NCBI GenBank assembly: GCA_030549495.1
Contig: JAUIRK010000882.1
Span: forward strand, 1 to 64,000
Origin: Nectonema munidae
Taxonomy: Eukaryota; Nematomorpha; Nectonematoida; Nectonematidae
Direction of reading: 5' to 3'
Length of the DNA: 64,000 bases
This document shows, in pieces, positions 43,901 to 55,557 of this stretch; position 1 is the first letter of the stretch, and the number at the start of each line of letters is the position of its first letter. Position numbers and translations under genes: made by a program. The notes under the pieces are model-generated. The model ran no database searches, had not been told where the DNA came from, and saw only the letters and a list, made by a program, of their open reading frames with translations.

Positions 43901-45033
43901 GCCACACCCTGAAACGTTGCAGAAACGAGGGCAGTGTAAAGGCTTTCTTTGTTCCTTGTGCATGCGTACATTTGTAAAGCGCAAACCGTTCTCAGATTCA
44001 GATACGCCTCTTCGATTGCCAACATCGAGTCCACCAAACTTGTTAATTTTTCGCTCTCTTCATCCAAGGTCGAAAGAAAAGTTTTTATTTGCGATTCATT
44101 ATAAAGCTTTTCCAAGTTCGGAAAGTACCTATCTGGCAAGGCATACACGTTGTTCATTAGGACGACGGCCCCGTCCAACGCTGTGTGAAGGTGCATGTTT
44201 TTGTGGATGACATCTGAGTTTATCGTAATGACTGTGAAGTTGCCGTGATTGCCTTCTTCCAAATTCTCCAGAATTTGCATCGTGTGAACGTTGTTCGTTA
44301 TGAGGATTAGGATGTTCCACACGCTCTTGTCCTGTAAAAAGTTTTCTTCTTTGAGATTGGTAGTGTCATCCATTTCTAACAAGTCTTCTGAGCAAAACTG
44401 CTCAATCAATTGGTTGAAGAAAGGAGAGGAATACTCAGAGCTGTAGAACACTTGAACATTGTCCAAATTCCAGTCTTTAGTAAGGCGGATCAGAATCTCC
44501 ATGATCTGGGATAGTCCAAGAACTGTGGTTGTGAACGTTGACTGTAATAGGGGCGTGATTTGCCGAAAATTGCTGATACCGTAGAAAATGTGCGAAATTT
44601 TGTAACTGGATAGGATGCTCGTAAAAATTTCGGCTGACTCCATCGACCTCAAAACAAGGAAGTAATGAATGGGATATTCATCGTTTATGATGTTGACTAC
44701 GCCTTTGACGAGATTTTGCAGAATGCCGCAAGACCCGTAAAACTTGTAGCCAATGGTGCCGTCGTGAACATTCGAAATCCTATTCAATCTCTTCCTTATT
44801 TGCTTTAGCATGTAGAGAGCTGTTTCGAATTCAAGCATACCAGCTGGTTCAGTTTCTTCAGAGCATTGTGAATCATTGCCCTGTTTGTATATGTTGAATA
44901 TTCCCACAACTAGTACGTTGCCTTTGGAAAACGCTACCAACTTTTCTCCATAAAAGCTTGAAGTACGCGGGAATAAGGTGAACAACGCACAAATCAACGC
45001 CATCAAGTACTTTGAATGAGGCATTGCTTCCAA
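40420..45033 (-). CDS. Orphan class C G-protein-coupled receptor, two exons
   Basis: Predicted plasma-membrane receptor of the metabotropic-glutamate/calcium-sensing type, 806 residues. Exon 1 (45033-43138) gives 632 codons and exon 2 (40944-40420) gives 174. The 2193-nt intron is GT-AG in phase 0 and falls in TM4 after GLIW. Domains: signal peptide about 1-26 (LMALICALFTLF); Venus-flytrap ligand-binding domain about 30-440; cysteine-rich NCD3G domain about 442-505 (CWVCQMCKPYEV, YERCERCP); TM1-4 about 510-632; TM5-7 about 668-756 (KLRCLPKEFIDA in loop 3; LFIFKLCKIYII in TM7). Cysteines at the top of TM3 (KCSFYYFF) and in ECL2 (FIVCEYP) fit the class C disulfide. The NCD3G domain argues against GABA-B. 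The C-tail is short (about 50 residues, with a KKKKKK run). The ligand cannot be inferred. It converges with XPO1. Confidence 0.9.
40945..43137 (-). other. Single intron of the class C GPCR gene
   Basis: 2193-nt phase-0 GT-AG intron. AT-rich with a short (ATT)n at 42211. No transposon end or nested gene recognised. Confidence 0.7.
43138..45033 (-). CDS. Class C GPCR exon 1 (signal peptide to TM4)
   Basis: A single uninterrupted exon of 632 codons carries the whole extracellular region and TM1-TM4. I chose the first Met at 45033; a second in-frame Met three codons on would also leave the signal peptide intact. The donor GTAATG follows directly on Trp 632. Most class C receptor genes split the ectodomain over several exons, so an ectodomain in one exon is notable. 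Confidence 0.92.
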
Positions 45034-45079
45034 AAGGGAAAAGTTATGCTTTAAAACGGGTGCTTGACAGTTAGTTCTT

Positions 45080-45090
45080 CATTTATAGTC
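45080..45090 (-). promoter_or_regulatory. Possible TATA box of the GPCR gene
   Basis: CTATAAATG on the minus strand, about 50 bases before the receptor ATG. The spacing would allow a very short 5'UTR. In such AT-rich DNA a chance match is likely. Confidence 0.25.
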
Positions 45091-45213
45091 TTCTCTATCC
45101 CAAAAAGTATATACTTCTTAAAAGATATTATTAACAGCAAATTGCGCCTGGTAAAGATTTTTAGAATATCTTAAGGGTCATACATAATTGATGTCAACCA
45201 AAGACTGGTAGCA

Positions 45214-45310
45214 GGGGGGGGGGGGGTGTGGATAAGTTGACAAATGAAGAATTTGTAAACTAAATAAATAGTCAAAAGTTGAAAATGGGGGTGGGGGGGG
45301 GGGGGGGGGG
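45214..45310 (+). repeat. Poly-G runs (G13 and G18)
   Basis: G-runs at 45214-45226 and 45293-45310, with shorter runs between. They have strong G-quadruplex potential, about 200 bases upstream of the receptor start. Run length is uncertain in any assembly. Confidence 0.8.
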
Positions 45311-45450
45311 AGGTTAAAATTAAGCAAAAAAACTTTGCTTCGCCAATAACACATGGGCTGTTGCACTTTTTCGAATTTTTTTCTAATATTTTCTATCGTG
45401 AAAAGTTGTTATTTAAAAATTTAAACTTAATTTTCCATTTTTATCAAAAC

Positions 45451-45616
45451 GTAAGTGGTTTAGTGGCTGCGAGGTTAAACGGTTAAAAGCGCTGCTATCG
45501 ATCTGAAGTTCCGGGTTTAAGCTTCGCTTCTGCTATGCTAGATTATTATCCATAGTTCGGTGTTGGCTGCTAATTAGTACTTTTTTCGATGAAAATACCA
45601 CACCACCGTTAACCTT
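45451..45616 (+). repeat. tRNA-derived SINE, family B
   Basis: The head is TGGTTTAGTGGCTGCGAGG (A-box-like) with TTCCGGGTTTAAGCTTCG (B-box-like), different from family A. The tail shares CATAGTTCG, TTTTCGATGAAAATACCAC and a CCGTTAACC end with family A. It is probably a SINE with an exchanged tRNA head. Confidence 0.65.
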
Positions 45617-45954
45617 TATCATAAAGATTCAAATTCAAAGTTACTACATTGTTTAATTGCTACATTGTTTTTATAATTTCATTTCATATGAGCTTATTTT
45701 TTGAAATGTTCGCTTTCATCAAATTCACTTTAACTCTAACTTCAATAATCCAAACTCTTTTTTTTTATATTTAACGTTCGCAAGAGGAAGTGTGGATTTT
45801 TAACCAATCAAATTGAAAACACATTTTACTCCACTTCATAAAAAAGTTAAAATTTTAATATTAATTAAAAAAAAAAAAATTATGTAATTAAAAATTATTT
45901 AATGTTAAATTTTTAATTTTTGTACTAAAAGTTATGAGTGGAGTATTGTTCGTG

Positions 45955-46062
45955 ATGTTCGCTCCCATCCCTTCAGATAAGGCTGTCCCGCTTGGAATGC
46001 TTGGTCCAGGATCGGGATGGACCTTTCATCCCACAAGAATGAATGTTTCAAATATATAAATA
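45955..46062 (+). other. Short GC-richer segment with TATA-like sequence
   Basis: A 34-codon open stretch (MFAPIPSDKAVPLGMLGPGS) is followed by ATATATAAATAC at 46053. It could be part of a repeat or a gene start. Nothing supports a function. Confidence 0.15.
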
Positions 46063-46751
46063 CAGCTGAGTGAAAGATACAATCCTAACGCCTACGCTCA
46101 CAAAGTGAGAAACAATCTTAATGTCTAGTGATAGCTTGATTACTAACAAAGTAGCCGTACAAACCTTTGAATTCTTTAGAGGAAGAGAGAACCAGGATAC
46201 AAAGCCTGTCTTTGTTAACTAAAAAATATTAAATAGCATTTTGAATAAAAAATATGAACAATTTATTTTACGCCCTTTGAGCGTCCACGGATTAGTATGT
46301 CTTAGTATGGAGAAAATTTTGTATTTCATCTCGCAACTTCTTTACACAAGTAGTTACCTTTTGCGCGTGATAGCCATCGTGCATGAGAAGGTGAGAGAAA
46401 ACGGCGCATTTCGTCACAACGAACATTAAAAAAACGAGAATTAAGCGATTGGACTTTGATGCAATTAACAAACTTCATTCATTTTCTCATTTCAATATTT
46501 TTGGCATCTTTTTAACTAGGAACTTAAATAACTCTATAGTTTTAGGATGATTTTTCTGTTAGATGTTGTACGTCATTGAAAGTAAGGCAACACCTTGAGA
46601 ATTGTAACCACTTTTTTTCAGGGCGGATGAGTACTACTATCAAGAGAGAGAGAGAGAGACATATCTTTTAAGCTTCGCTTCTCAGATCAAACACAAGATA
46701 GATCATTCTTAGAAATAAAATGGTTTCAATTTTCTTCCAGAATATATGACT

Positions 46752-46793
46752 GACCCTCAGGGGTCCGTGGACCCCAGGTTGGGAACCACTGTG
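46752..46793 (-). repeat. hAT-type MITE end
   Basis: CAGGGGTCCGTGGACCCCAG then GTTGGGAACCACTG is the reverse of the common CAGTGGTTCTCAACCT-type hAT terminus. Note the internal GGGGTCC/GGACCCC palindrome. Confidence 0.5.
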
Positions 46794-46799
46794 CTCCCC

Positions 46800-48360
46800 A
46801 ACTAATATAAGTCCATAAAAGTTGACAGCAAAATTATGCTTTTTTCACAGTCTTCTGGAGAGACAGAAGATGCCATTTTAACGCTACTGTTTATTTTATG
46901 TCTAACATATATTTATTGAGTGAAGCGTATGGGTTTTTTGTGAAATTTTTTTTCAAAACGTCATCCATACAGATAGATTTATATTAGATATATAAAATAT
47001 CATTTATTCAATTTATAATAGAGATGAAGATCTTGGAAGTTCTTTATAAGCAGCATATTACATTGTGTTTGCTTCATTTTCATATATAGAAAATCGAAAA
47101 AAACTGTTTTTTGAAAATAGTGAACAAAAAAGTATATATATCTTTGTGAATGGATGAGAAGTAGCATTTGTCTCTGCCAGTCCTCCCATCCTTAACCACA
47201 AAAAGAATATCTGTAATAATCAATTACAAATGTCAATCATCATCATCATGATTAAGAAGCTTATATATATTTCTGCGAAAGGAGATATTTATTTGATTTA
47301 TTAAGTTATGATTTATTTATTTGATTTGAAAGATTACGCGATTCATCAATATTTCATTTCCTAATTTCCTAAATTAATAATAATAACAATAAATAAATAC
47401 GGTTTATCTTTCAAATCGAGTTGTACACATGAATTATAAATGGGAAATAAGAACGGAGAATGCTGAAAAAAAACTGACATATACAGCATTTGAAAAGGTA
47501 ACATGAAGAGAAATGGCTGTCGTTTAGATAAAGGGAGGGTGGCGAGAATGAGCAAAAAAGTACAGAGAAGCTTTTCCAAATTCACGCGAAATAAACCTTC
47601 TTTTTTGTTGTGATGGAGAAAAGTTTGTTGTGTGACTGCTGATGTGAAATTCTAAAAGACGTGCGCGTGAGGAGAGCACAAGAAGCTAGTAGCTGTGTCA
47701 GGAAAGGTTTCTTGCAGACTCTTTCTCTTTGTCCGTTGCAATAAATGTTAATTGCTATTAAATTTTGCAAAAATATAAAAGAGAATCCAACGTCTTAAAA
47801 TGCATAGACGGATGGGGGGGGGGGGGAGGGGGGGGGCCGACGTGGGCCCCCCCCCCCCCCCCTTTAAAATTAAATGAGAGCTTTTCAAAAAATTTAAAAA
47901 ACATTTGGAAAATGTCTTTGACTTTCATTTAATACATAATGCTTTGGTTAAACTATTAATCATATACATAGAGTTATTAACATATATCTATGAGGATTTG
48001 TTTTAAAACCCTATCATTAAATTTATATGCTTGAAATTTGAATTCTAGTTTAGTATAACCCGCCCCTCCCCACAATGCCCATTTCTAAATCCGCCCGTGA
48101 AATGGAAGCTTGGCGGGACACAGAAATCGAATAAAGAATGAAATTCGTATTCTATAAACTAAAAATAACTTTATGAAAAGTGTAAAGCCTCCTTATTACG
48201 ATGAACGTCCACTAGGGCTAGTAAAAAAGTCTTTTGAAAAACACCCCCCCCCCTACCCATGGCATTTTAAAAATATATATATTTTTTTCGAAACTGTAGA
48301 TAAATATATACTTATTTTAAAATCATTTGTATTGTATAACGAAAAATATTATTGTTTAAT
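46800..48360. other. Intergenic AT-rich stretch with simple repeats
   Basis: No gene recognised. Contains the G/C homopolymer block at 47814-47862 and short ATC and TAT repeats near 47240. Confidence 0.4.
47814..47862. repeat. G-run/C-run hairpin
   Basis: G13, A, G9, then CCGACGTGGG and C16. The G and C tracts are complementary and separated by about 10 bases, so they could form a very stable hairpin. A chimeric or collapsed read is an alternative. Confidence 0.75.
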
Positions 48361-48368
48361 CTATATAC

Positions 48369-48726
48369 CAAAGGTTCTTAAACTTTTTTCAGTCATGGGG
48401 CCCTCTAAGAAGTTTATGAAAGTTATGGACCCCCTAAAAGGAAATTTTCGCATAAAAGCTGAATTATTTGATCTCAAATGACGTCAAATACAGGTACGCA
48501 AAGCAAATTTTACGTAAGTTCACGAAGAAACGACAAAAAGCCGTGTATTCCTCTAACTTTACTAGTTAGCTTATTGGTTCCTTTCTTTTTACACGTACCG
48601 ATTGGTTGATTATTATTTTGACTCATTTTAAGTCTTTTTTTACAAAAAGGAAAAACTATTCCGTAATCCCCTGAGAGGCTGTCTACGAACCCTGGGGATC
48701 CGTGAACCGCGGATTAAGAACCACTG
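48369..48726. mobile_element. 358-bp hAT-type MITE with 8-bp target duplication
   Basis: Left end CAAAGGTTCTTAAACTTTT; right end, reversed, CAGTGGTTCTTAATCCGCGG. The flanks are CTATATAC (48361-48368) and CTATATAG (48727-48734), a 7/8 match to the 8-bp duplication expected for hAT. The interior has GGACCCCCTAAAAGG-like sequence and no transposase. Confidence 0.85.
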
Positions 48727-48889
48727 CTATATAGAGTTAATTTTATACAAGCGCGTAAAAGAGTTTTAAATGATTTCTCAACGCATTCTTCCTCATTTAC
48801 CTGTAGAATAACCTTTTTTCACTTATATACGTTGTTTTGCTGATTTCTATTGTTTTTACATACAAGCAATTCATCTTTATTTTGCAAAG

Positions 48890-49013
48890 ATTTGTAAAGA
48901 TCTATCGTTCCAAGCGGAATGATCAAGGATCAGATGGAGCAGCCTGCCAGCTTATGAAGTGGATTCTCCTTTATTCCCTTACTCCAAGCAACGCCGTGAC
49001 TTTTTCTGCAGAG
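48890..49013 (+). CDS. Possible orphan internal exon
   Basis: An open stretch between an AG (TTTGCAAAG) and a GTAAAG donor encodes FVKIYRSKRNDQGSDGAACQ and LMKWILLYSLTPSNAVTFSAE. Base composition is distinctly richer in GC than the surrounding non-coding DNA, and the other two forward frames have stops. I do not recognise the family. No partner exon was found nearby, so it could be an exon of a gene with very large introns, a fossil, or chance. Confidence 0.3.
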
Positions 49014-49800
49014 GTAAAGCGTGCATAACCTCTTCTATTATCTTTGTTTTATAATTTCATTTTTTGTTCTTCCATAAATGTCACTTACACATGCTCATCC
49101 AACCAATTTTTAGAGCTTATCTTTGTCCTCGTTTAATTGGTGCGATCATCACAGCCAAGTTTATCCTTTTTTGCTTTGTTATCGTTATGTTATTTTATAT
49201 ACTAATTAATTAAGGGTATAATAATTTTTTAGTACTCCAAAGAGTTTAATTTCTTGTTTTTCTCCTTTTTTTATGAGACATATGTTAATAATTTTTTTAT
49301 ATTATTATTTCCTCCAACCTCCTAAAAGTACAGCGTAATAACCATTATCGCTTTCCTATAATAATCCTTATCTGAATAAATGTAGTCATTCTATTTCGTT
49401 TTTTTCATATTTTTTTGTAATAACCCTTACATTTTTTTATCACTTAACCTGAGTAAGTTAATTAAGCCGCTGACATCTAAATGATAATGAAATACTGATA
49501 GAGACACACGACTGAAAATCAGAAAAAATATTTATGTCCAATAATTGCCCTCTTTAAAAATGATAGCAAAAATTGAAAAGCTGATTTGTGAAAATTTACC
49601 CTTATGACATTTAGTTTTACATTTTAAGATACTCAATTTCATACCTGCAAAATTTTTTTACCTAAAATGTTAAAAGGTTGTTTATATTTTTTTTAATTTT
49701 GTGTTGAAAATCATTTATTAATTATTATTATTATCATTTATTTATTGATTGATTCTTACAGAATCATCAAGCAAAATTTGAGCGCTTTTGTTACATCATA
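49014..49800. other. AT-rich stretch, nothing recognised
   Basis: Polypyrimidine and A/T-rich runs with a short (ATT)n at about 49720. No gene or element identified. Confidence 0.4.
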
Positions 49801-49801
49801 T

Positions 49802-49940
49802 GGGCGTGAGTATATGGTTGGTTAGATGCTGGATTCGATAACTCAAGGTCTTGGGTTCGATCCTACATCAAGCCTGCTTTCCTCATAGTTCGATACAAGC
49901 GGCGCAATTGTGCCTTTTCGATGAAAACACCCTACGGTAC
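49802..49940 (+). repeat. tRNA-derived SINE, family A, copy 7 (full length, young)
   Basis: Clear A- and B-box-like regions (GGTTAGATGCTGG; GGTTCGATCC) and the intact tail to CCCTACGGTAC. A direct repeat CATATG flanks it (49796-49801 and 49941-49946). There is no poly(A) tail. Confidence 0.92.
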
Positions 49941-49949
49941 CATATGATA

Positions 49950-51020
49950 CACTGAAAAAAGCAGTAACTACTTTCGTTTACTGTAACAATGCATAACTTT
50001 ACTATTCTTGGTAATTAAAAATACGATTGAATCATTGGATAACATTTTTAGTATTAGGTTCACTTTCCATCAGGTAAAACATCTGAAAGAAAAATCATCT
50101 TAAAAACTACAGATTTTAAAGTATTTTAAAGCTGATATAAAAGAAAAATATTATAAATCTTCACAAAATTTACTAAAATGATAAAGCCCAATTTTACAAC
50201 TTTAGTTCACTTCTAGTGTTGTGAAATTACTTCTTTTTTATTTTTAAGCGTAATTACTAATCAAATTTTAAATAAATATAATTAAGCTAATCATTATCTA
50301 ACAATAAAAAAATGTATCTAATACTTAAAAAACGAGAAAGTGAAACAAAAAGTTAAAATATATAATATCAACAACAAATCAAAACTTGTTACTTCTTAAA
50401 AATAAGATAGATTAAATCAATCAATCAATACGAGTAATGGAAATAACAAATATACTTCTCTACTCTTTAATCTACCTCTTACTCCTTGAAAATCCTCTTA
50501 CTCCCGAGCCTTTGTTAAAACTATGAAATAAGTCGAGCAACTCCTGACACCGGACGGCGATGCGCTCTTTGAGATGTATCGTTAGCTAGGTTACGCCATT
50601 CCGATATAGATATAATATCAAGTAAGTGAATGATCGATGTTGTGTTTCATGGGAAAAAGATGAGCTTAATGTTTGAGGATTCTTTGGACGGTATGGGAGA
50701 ATTTTCAGCAAAATAAAAGAGTATAATGATTTTCACAGAAAATTTTTTATTCAAACAATTTTAGGAATCATCGAGGCTATATTGTTAAAATAATAGGTTG
50801 AATCTTTTCCAAGAACATTGAAGGTGCAAGATGGAAGAGCCCTATAGAAAATCCAGTTTCATCTATATATTATTATAAATGTTGTCTAGAGAATAGGCAT
50901 CGATAATAATGTAGTTTTACGCTCTTTCAACGCATAATGATCTTTTAATAAATATTGAATAACAAAATAAACCGTTATTTAATTTTTTTATTGCTTCTTT
51001 TTAACACTTTTCAAAATTCC
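49950..51020. other. AT-rich stretch, nothing recognised
   Basis: Contains a CTCTTACTCC-type degenerate repeat near 50475-50510. No gene identified. Confidence 0.4.
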
Positions 51021-51780
51021 AATCACTCTGCAGAAAGCTTACTATTAACATATGAAATATGCTTTTCCCAACTCAATTTATGATCTAGTATTATGCCTAA
51101 TAACGGAAAATTGTCTAGAACTTCAAAGAGCAAATTATCCAATTTTTGGATTTAACTGATTTTATTCCTATAGAAAAAGCTTTAATTTTGAATAATCCAT
51201 CGATTTTTAAAAGCCCAATCAAACAAACTTTGAAGTTATGTATATTCTTCAAAATTTAATACTTCGGAAGGAAAAAAGGCATATTTAAAAGTGAGATCAT
51301 CTGTAAAACCACTACAGCCTAGATTACGGTCAGTAAAATATAAATCATTTGTAAATATCAAAAAAAGACTTTTTTTATCAGATAAAACTGCTTTAATTGA
51401 CACTTGCTCTTGTCTCAACTGAAAGTATGATTCCATAAGAAACAATGCACTTTTTTTGGAAATCATGCAGACTTAACTTTTGAAAATTAAATCAAATGCT
51501 TTAAAAAAGTCTATTAAAGCAGTTAGAGTAGAATAACCTGCTGACTATTCATTAATGATATGATTTACTAAATTATTTCATGTTAAAAAACGGTCTTTAA
51601 AAATTTAGTGGATGAACTTCTTCCAAGGCTAAAAAAAAGTCAATAAAGAAAGATTTCATTTAAAAGACCAAAATGTTCAGCGTAAATCAATTTCAAACTA
51701 GTTTGAACTATGTTCTCTTCCATAAGTCAAGTATAAGTCAGATTGTATTATCATGCAACTGTAACAAAATTCTTCTTATA
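51020..51780 (-). pseudogene. LINE reverse-transcriptase fossil
   Basis: The minus strand in broken frames reads IFTNDLYFTDRNLGCSGFTD, with D following (an F/YADD relative), then FKIKAFSIG and LLGIILDHKLSWEKHISYVN. This is the usual order downstream of the RT active site (YxLGxxLDxxLxWxxHI). Many stops. Confidence 0.6.
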
Positions 51781-52429
51781 AAATAAAAATGCGTCTCTTT
51801 GAGACACAAGACATAAATATAAAAAAAGCCACATGTAGCTAGCCATATGATTTTTTATGTTTGGAAATTTTTATGTTGCGCATTTAATTTTTATAATTTT
51901 ACTACAGTCTGATGATCATCACGAGTGCAAACAGTTTTTGACGTAAAAAATTCTATTTTTTTTTGACTTAATGATCAAAATTTTTTGACTTTTTTTACTT
52001 ATTTCACGCAATTTTTGAGTTAAAGGAAATTTAAAGTTTTTTTCAATTAAAAAGACTTCTCTCCTTTAGAAGAAGAAGAAATTTTATAGAAGATTGAATA
52101 TTTAGAATAAACTACAACTGGATGTTATATAAAGCAAAAAAAGAATAAAACTGAAAGGAATCCCTGCTTCCCTAGATTTTATATGAGATTTATAAAAAAA
52201 AAAAAAAAAAAATTTAGAGTAAAATAACTCTATAGTTTTAAAATATTATTTTTGTTTTTTTGCATTAGTTTTCAAAATTTTATTGACCTACAAAACAACT
52301 TCATTTTGAATTATTTCATGTAAAAAATTACAAAAAAATAGAAAAAAAAAATTCAACCTACTTTAAAATTGGTTTACATTGAAGTTTTTGTTTTTTTAAG
52401 AAGAAAAAGAAGGAGATATTTATTGAGAC

Positions 52430-52738
52430 TATGCCATACCTTCCTAACTCTATCGTTTCAAAAGGAGAGACATGATTACCGTTTATAACATCCTTCATGG
52501 AAAGATGCTCATCAACTCAAGGATTTTACCTGATTTTTCAAAAAGAAATCAAAGATTACACTCTCAAAAATTTCAGAAATCGTTTTGTAAAAAGTCCTAT
52601 TTAAAAAGATTTTTCTCTGAAAGAATGATTAATGACTGGAATTCACTTCCCGATGATATTGTTAATGCTCCAAACGTATAAGATTTTAAGAACAAATTGG
52701 ATGAATTTTGGAAAGACAGAATATTTGAGCTCTGCTAA
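52430..52738 (+). pseudogene. CR1/L2-type LINE ORF2 C-terminal fossil
   Basis: Reads FKRRDMITVYNILHGKMLIN, then KRFFSERMINDWNSLPDDIV and NAPNV, a stop, and DFKNKLDEFWKDRIFELC. This is the classic CR1/L2 ORF2 terminus (RRxRGDxIxxYKIL, FFxxRVxxxWNxLP, FKxxLDxxW). Confidence 0.7.
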
Positions 52739-52739
52739 A

Positions 52740-54066
52740 CACTTCATTCTCCCCTTCTTCTTTCCTTACTCAGATGCGATAATGTTAACAGATTAGAAGG
52801 AAAAAAATTGTATATATTGAAACAGGTGTAGGTAACATTAACGAGTAGGTTAAGCACGGCATAGAAATAGTCAGAAATGACCGCTTCTATGCCAGACATT
52901 TATAAGTGACAACATTTAACTCAAAAATCACAATATAAATGAGATAATAAAATACGTTATATTTAAAAAATAAATATATTTTTGGAAAACTTTTTAGGAT
53001 TCATTGAAAATTCTCTTACTCTTACAAGAAAAGTGTGCACGGATAAAAGATACACATGGAGTGATCAAGTAAAATGATTTACGCGCGCATAAGTAAGACC
53101 TAGAAATTGATTCGTGATTTCATTGGCTGTGCATGAGCGAATAGAAAAAGGCGAAACAAAACTCAAAATAAAAAGGTGTTGAAGAGACTTTTAACGTGGA
53201 CGCAAGGATATTGATTGCTTCGATGAAGCAAAAGCTCACTCAAAATTATCTTGCTCCTAAATAATTTATAATTTCTCTTCATATTAGTAATTATTATGCT
53301 CGAATTTGGCCTGATTGCAAGCACTTTATGAAAAGCAAGCCAAAGTATGACATCATAAGAATTCAGCATTGAAAGATGAAGAGATAACGATCAGCCATCT
53401 TGAAACCTGGGTCCTTAGCTATTACAGTTATGTGAGAAAAATAATGAATGCTCCAGCTCGTGTTTTATTTAGTTATAGCTGTGTTAATGGCATAATTCAT
53501 AGCCGTAAGTAATAAAGTTAGTAAATTCATCGTTAACTAATCTAAAAAACAACTTCACTAATCAAATCAGTAGATGATATATATAATATATTAGGAGTTT
53601 GGCCTAAAAAAAGCTCCGGACGCTTTATATGTCCAAACGAAGATTCGCCAAGATACTATGTAATTATTTTATAAAAAATTTGAGGTTAAAAATGAATATC
53701 TTCCAGTTTTTCAAATTGCATGAAATTATGGAGGTATTATCTTTCAAAATTTCAGCTCATTTTAGTTCATATCGAAAATTCTATCTCATAACCTGTACGG
53801 TTGAACGCGGCTAGACAACTTGATTGTCATCTCCAACATATAGTTTCTATTCCATGTACAAATGACTAGGGAGACCATGTTCAACTTTCTATTCATATTT
53901 TGCTACATGTAAGATTTGACATATCTCATTCGGGGAGACGATGTTACAAAAGTTATTGCCTATATTTTTGAAATTTGCACGATATTAAATAATACAATAT
54001 TTGTTAAATAATCAAAATATAATTCTGTAATCAAAGAATCGAAAAATGTTCTTAAAATCAAAAAAA
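52740..54066. other. AT-rich stretch, nothing recognised
   Basis: No gene, repeat end or RNA recognised. Confidence 0.4.
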
Positions 54067-54067
54067 A

Positions 54068-54213
54068 ATTTATTCTCTTCAAATATATCGTTGGCACCCG
54101 TTACTTTAAGAAAAGTAAGATAAACTTAGTTTCTCTAATAATTTTATCAAATCAAGCATATACGAAGCTAAAAGTAACGTGAGCCAGCGATATATTTGAA
54201 AAGAATAAATATT
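54068..54213. repeat. Inverted-repeat element, about 43-bp arms
   Basis: The left arm TTTATTCTCTTCAAATATAT ... CCCGTTACTTT pairs with the right arm AAAGTAACGTGAGCCAGCGA ... AAGAATAAATATT. The loop is about 60 bases. MITE-like; target duplication not resolved. Confidence 0.75.
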
Positions 54214-54246
54214 TTTTGTTTTTTATAGAACCAATGTCTTTCCAAT

Positions 54247-54259
54247 GGGGGGGGGGGGG
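54247..54259 (+). repeat. G13 homopolymer
   Basis: Thirteen consecutive G, about 30 bases right of the inverted-repeat element. Confidence 0.85.
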
Positions 54260-54952
54260 TGGAGAAAAGCCTATTCGCTAGAATTTTAAACTAGAAAACA
54301 GGAAACACCTATAAAAAGTAAAACATAGAAGAATGAAAAATCGCGTTTGCCTCCCTACATAAGCAAAAAAGCATTACTTGTTATAAATCGGTGCATAAAA
54401 ATAAGGATGCAATATATGGCTTAAAAAATTGAAATAAAGTAAAGACATGTGTAAAGGTAAGAATTCTTTTATTTTTCAAATTTTTTTTATTACACTCCAA
54501 AAAAAATAAAGCCGTCAAAAAATAGCAAACTTTATTGCTAACATATTTGCAAAAGAGGAAATGAAACGTTTTAAAAATCTTTGGATAATTCCGGGAAAAT
54601 TGGTTTGTTATAATTTCAATAAAAGAAGTAAATAAACGCTTTAAACTTACGACCCAAAAATTTTTCGAATACCGTTGATATAAGAAATGAGAGTAGATAG
54701 TAGTAATGAAATATATGGGAAATATTGTATGTATACACTTTAGATAAAGTAAATCATATAAATATTAATTTAAATTTACATATATATTGCAGGTCATGAA
54801 GTCGCAAAGTCTATACTAAGATCAATTTTAAATGATAAAACGAGAAAAGATATAAGAAATTGTAATTAATTATTAAATTTTATCTCAAAAGTAAATCAAA
54901 TGATTTTTATTTGACGTGTCCAAATTATTTCTCAAGAAAATAATCACATTTT

Positions 54953-55541
<589 letters not shown>

Positions 55542-55557
55542 ATTTATTTTTTATATA

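Noticed and set aside
49802-49940. A functional tRNA gene
   Set aside because: Only the A/B-box regions resemble tRNA. The acceptor and anticodon arms do not pair properly, and the same 140-base unit with a non-tRNA tail recurs seven times.
3712-49940. SINE copies as terminal repeats of one giant element
   Set aside because: The copies are in both orientations at irregular spacing with different truncations, as expected for dispersed SINEs.
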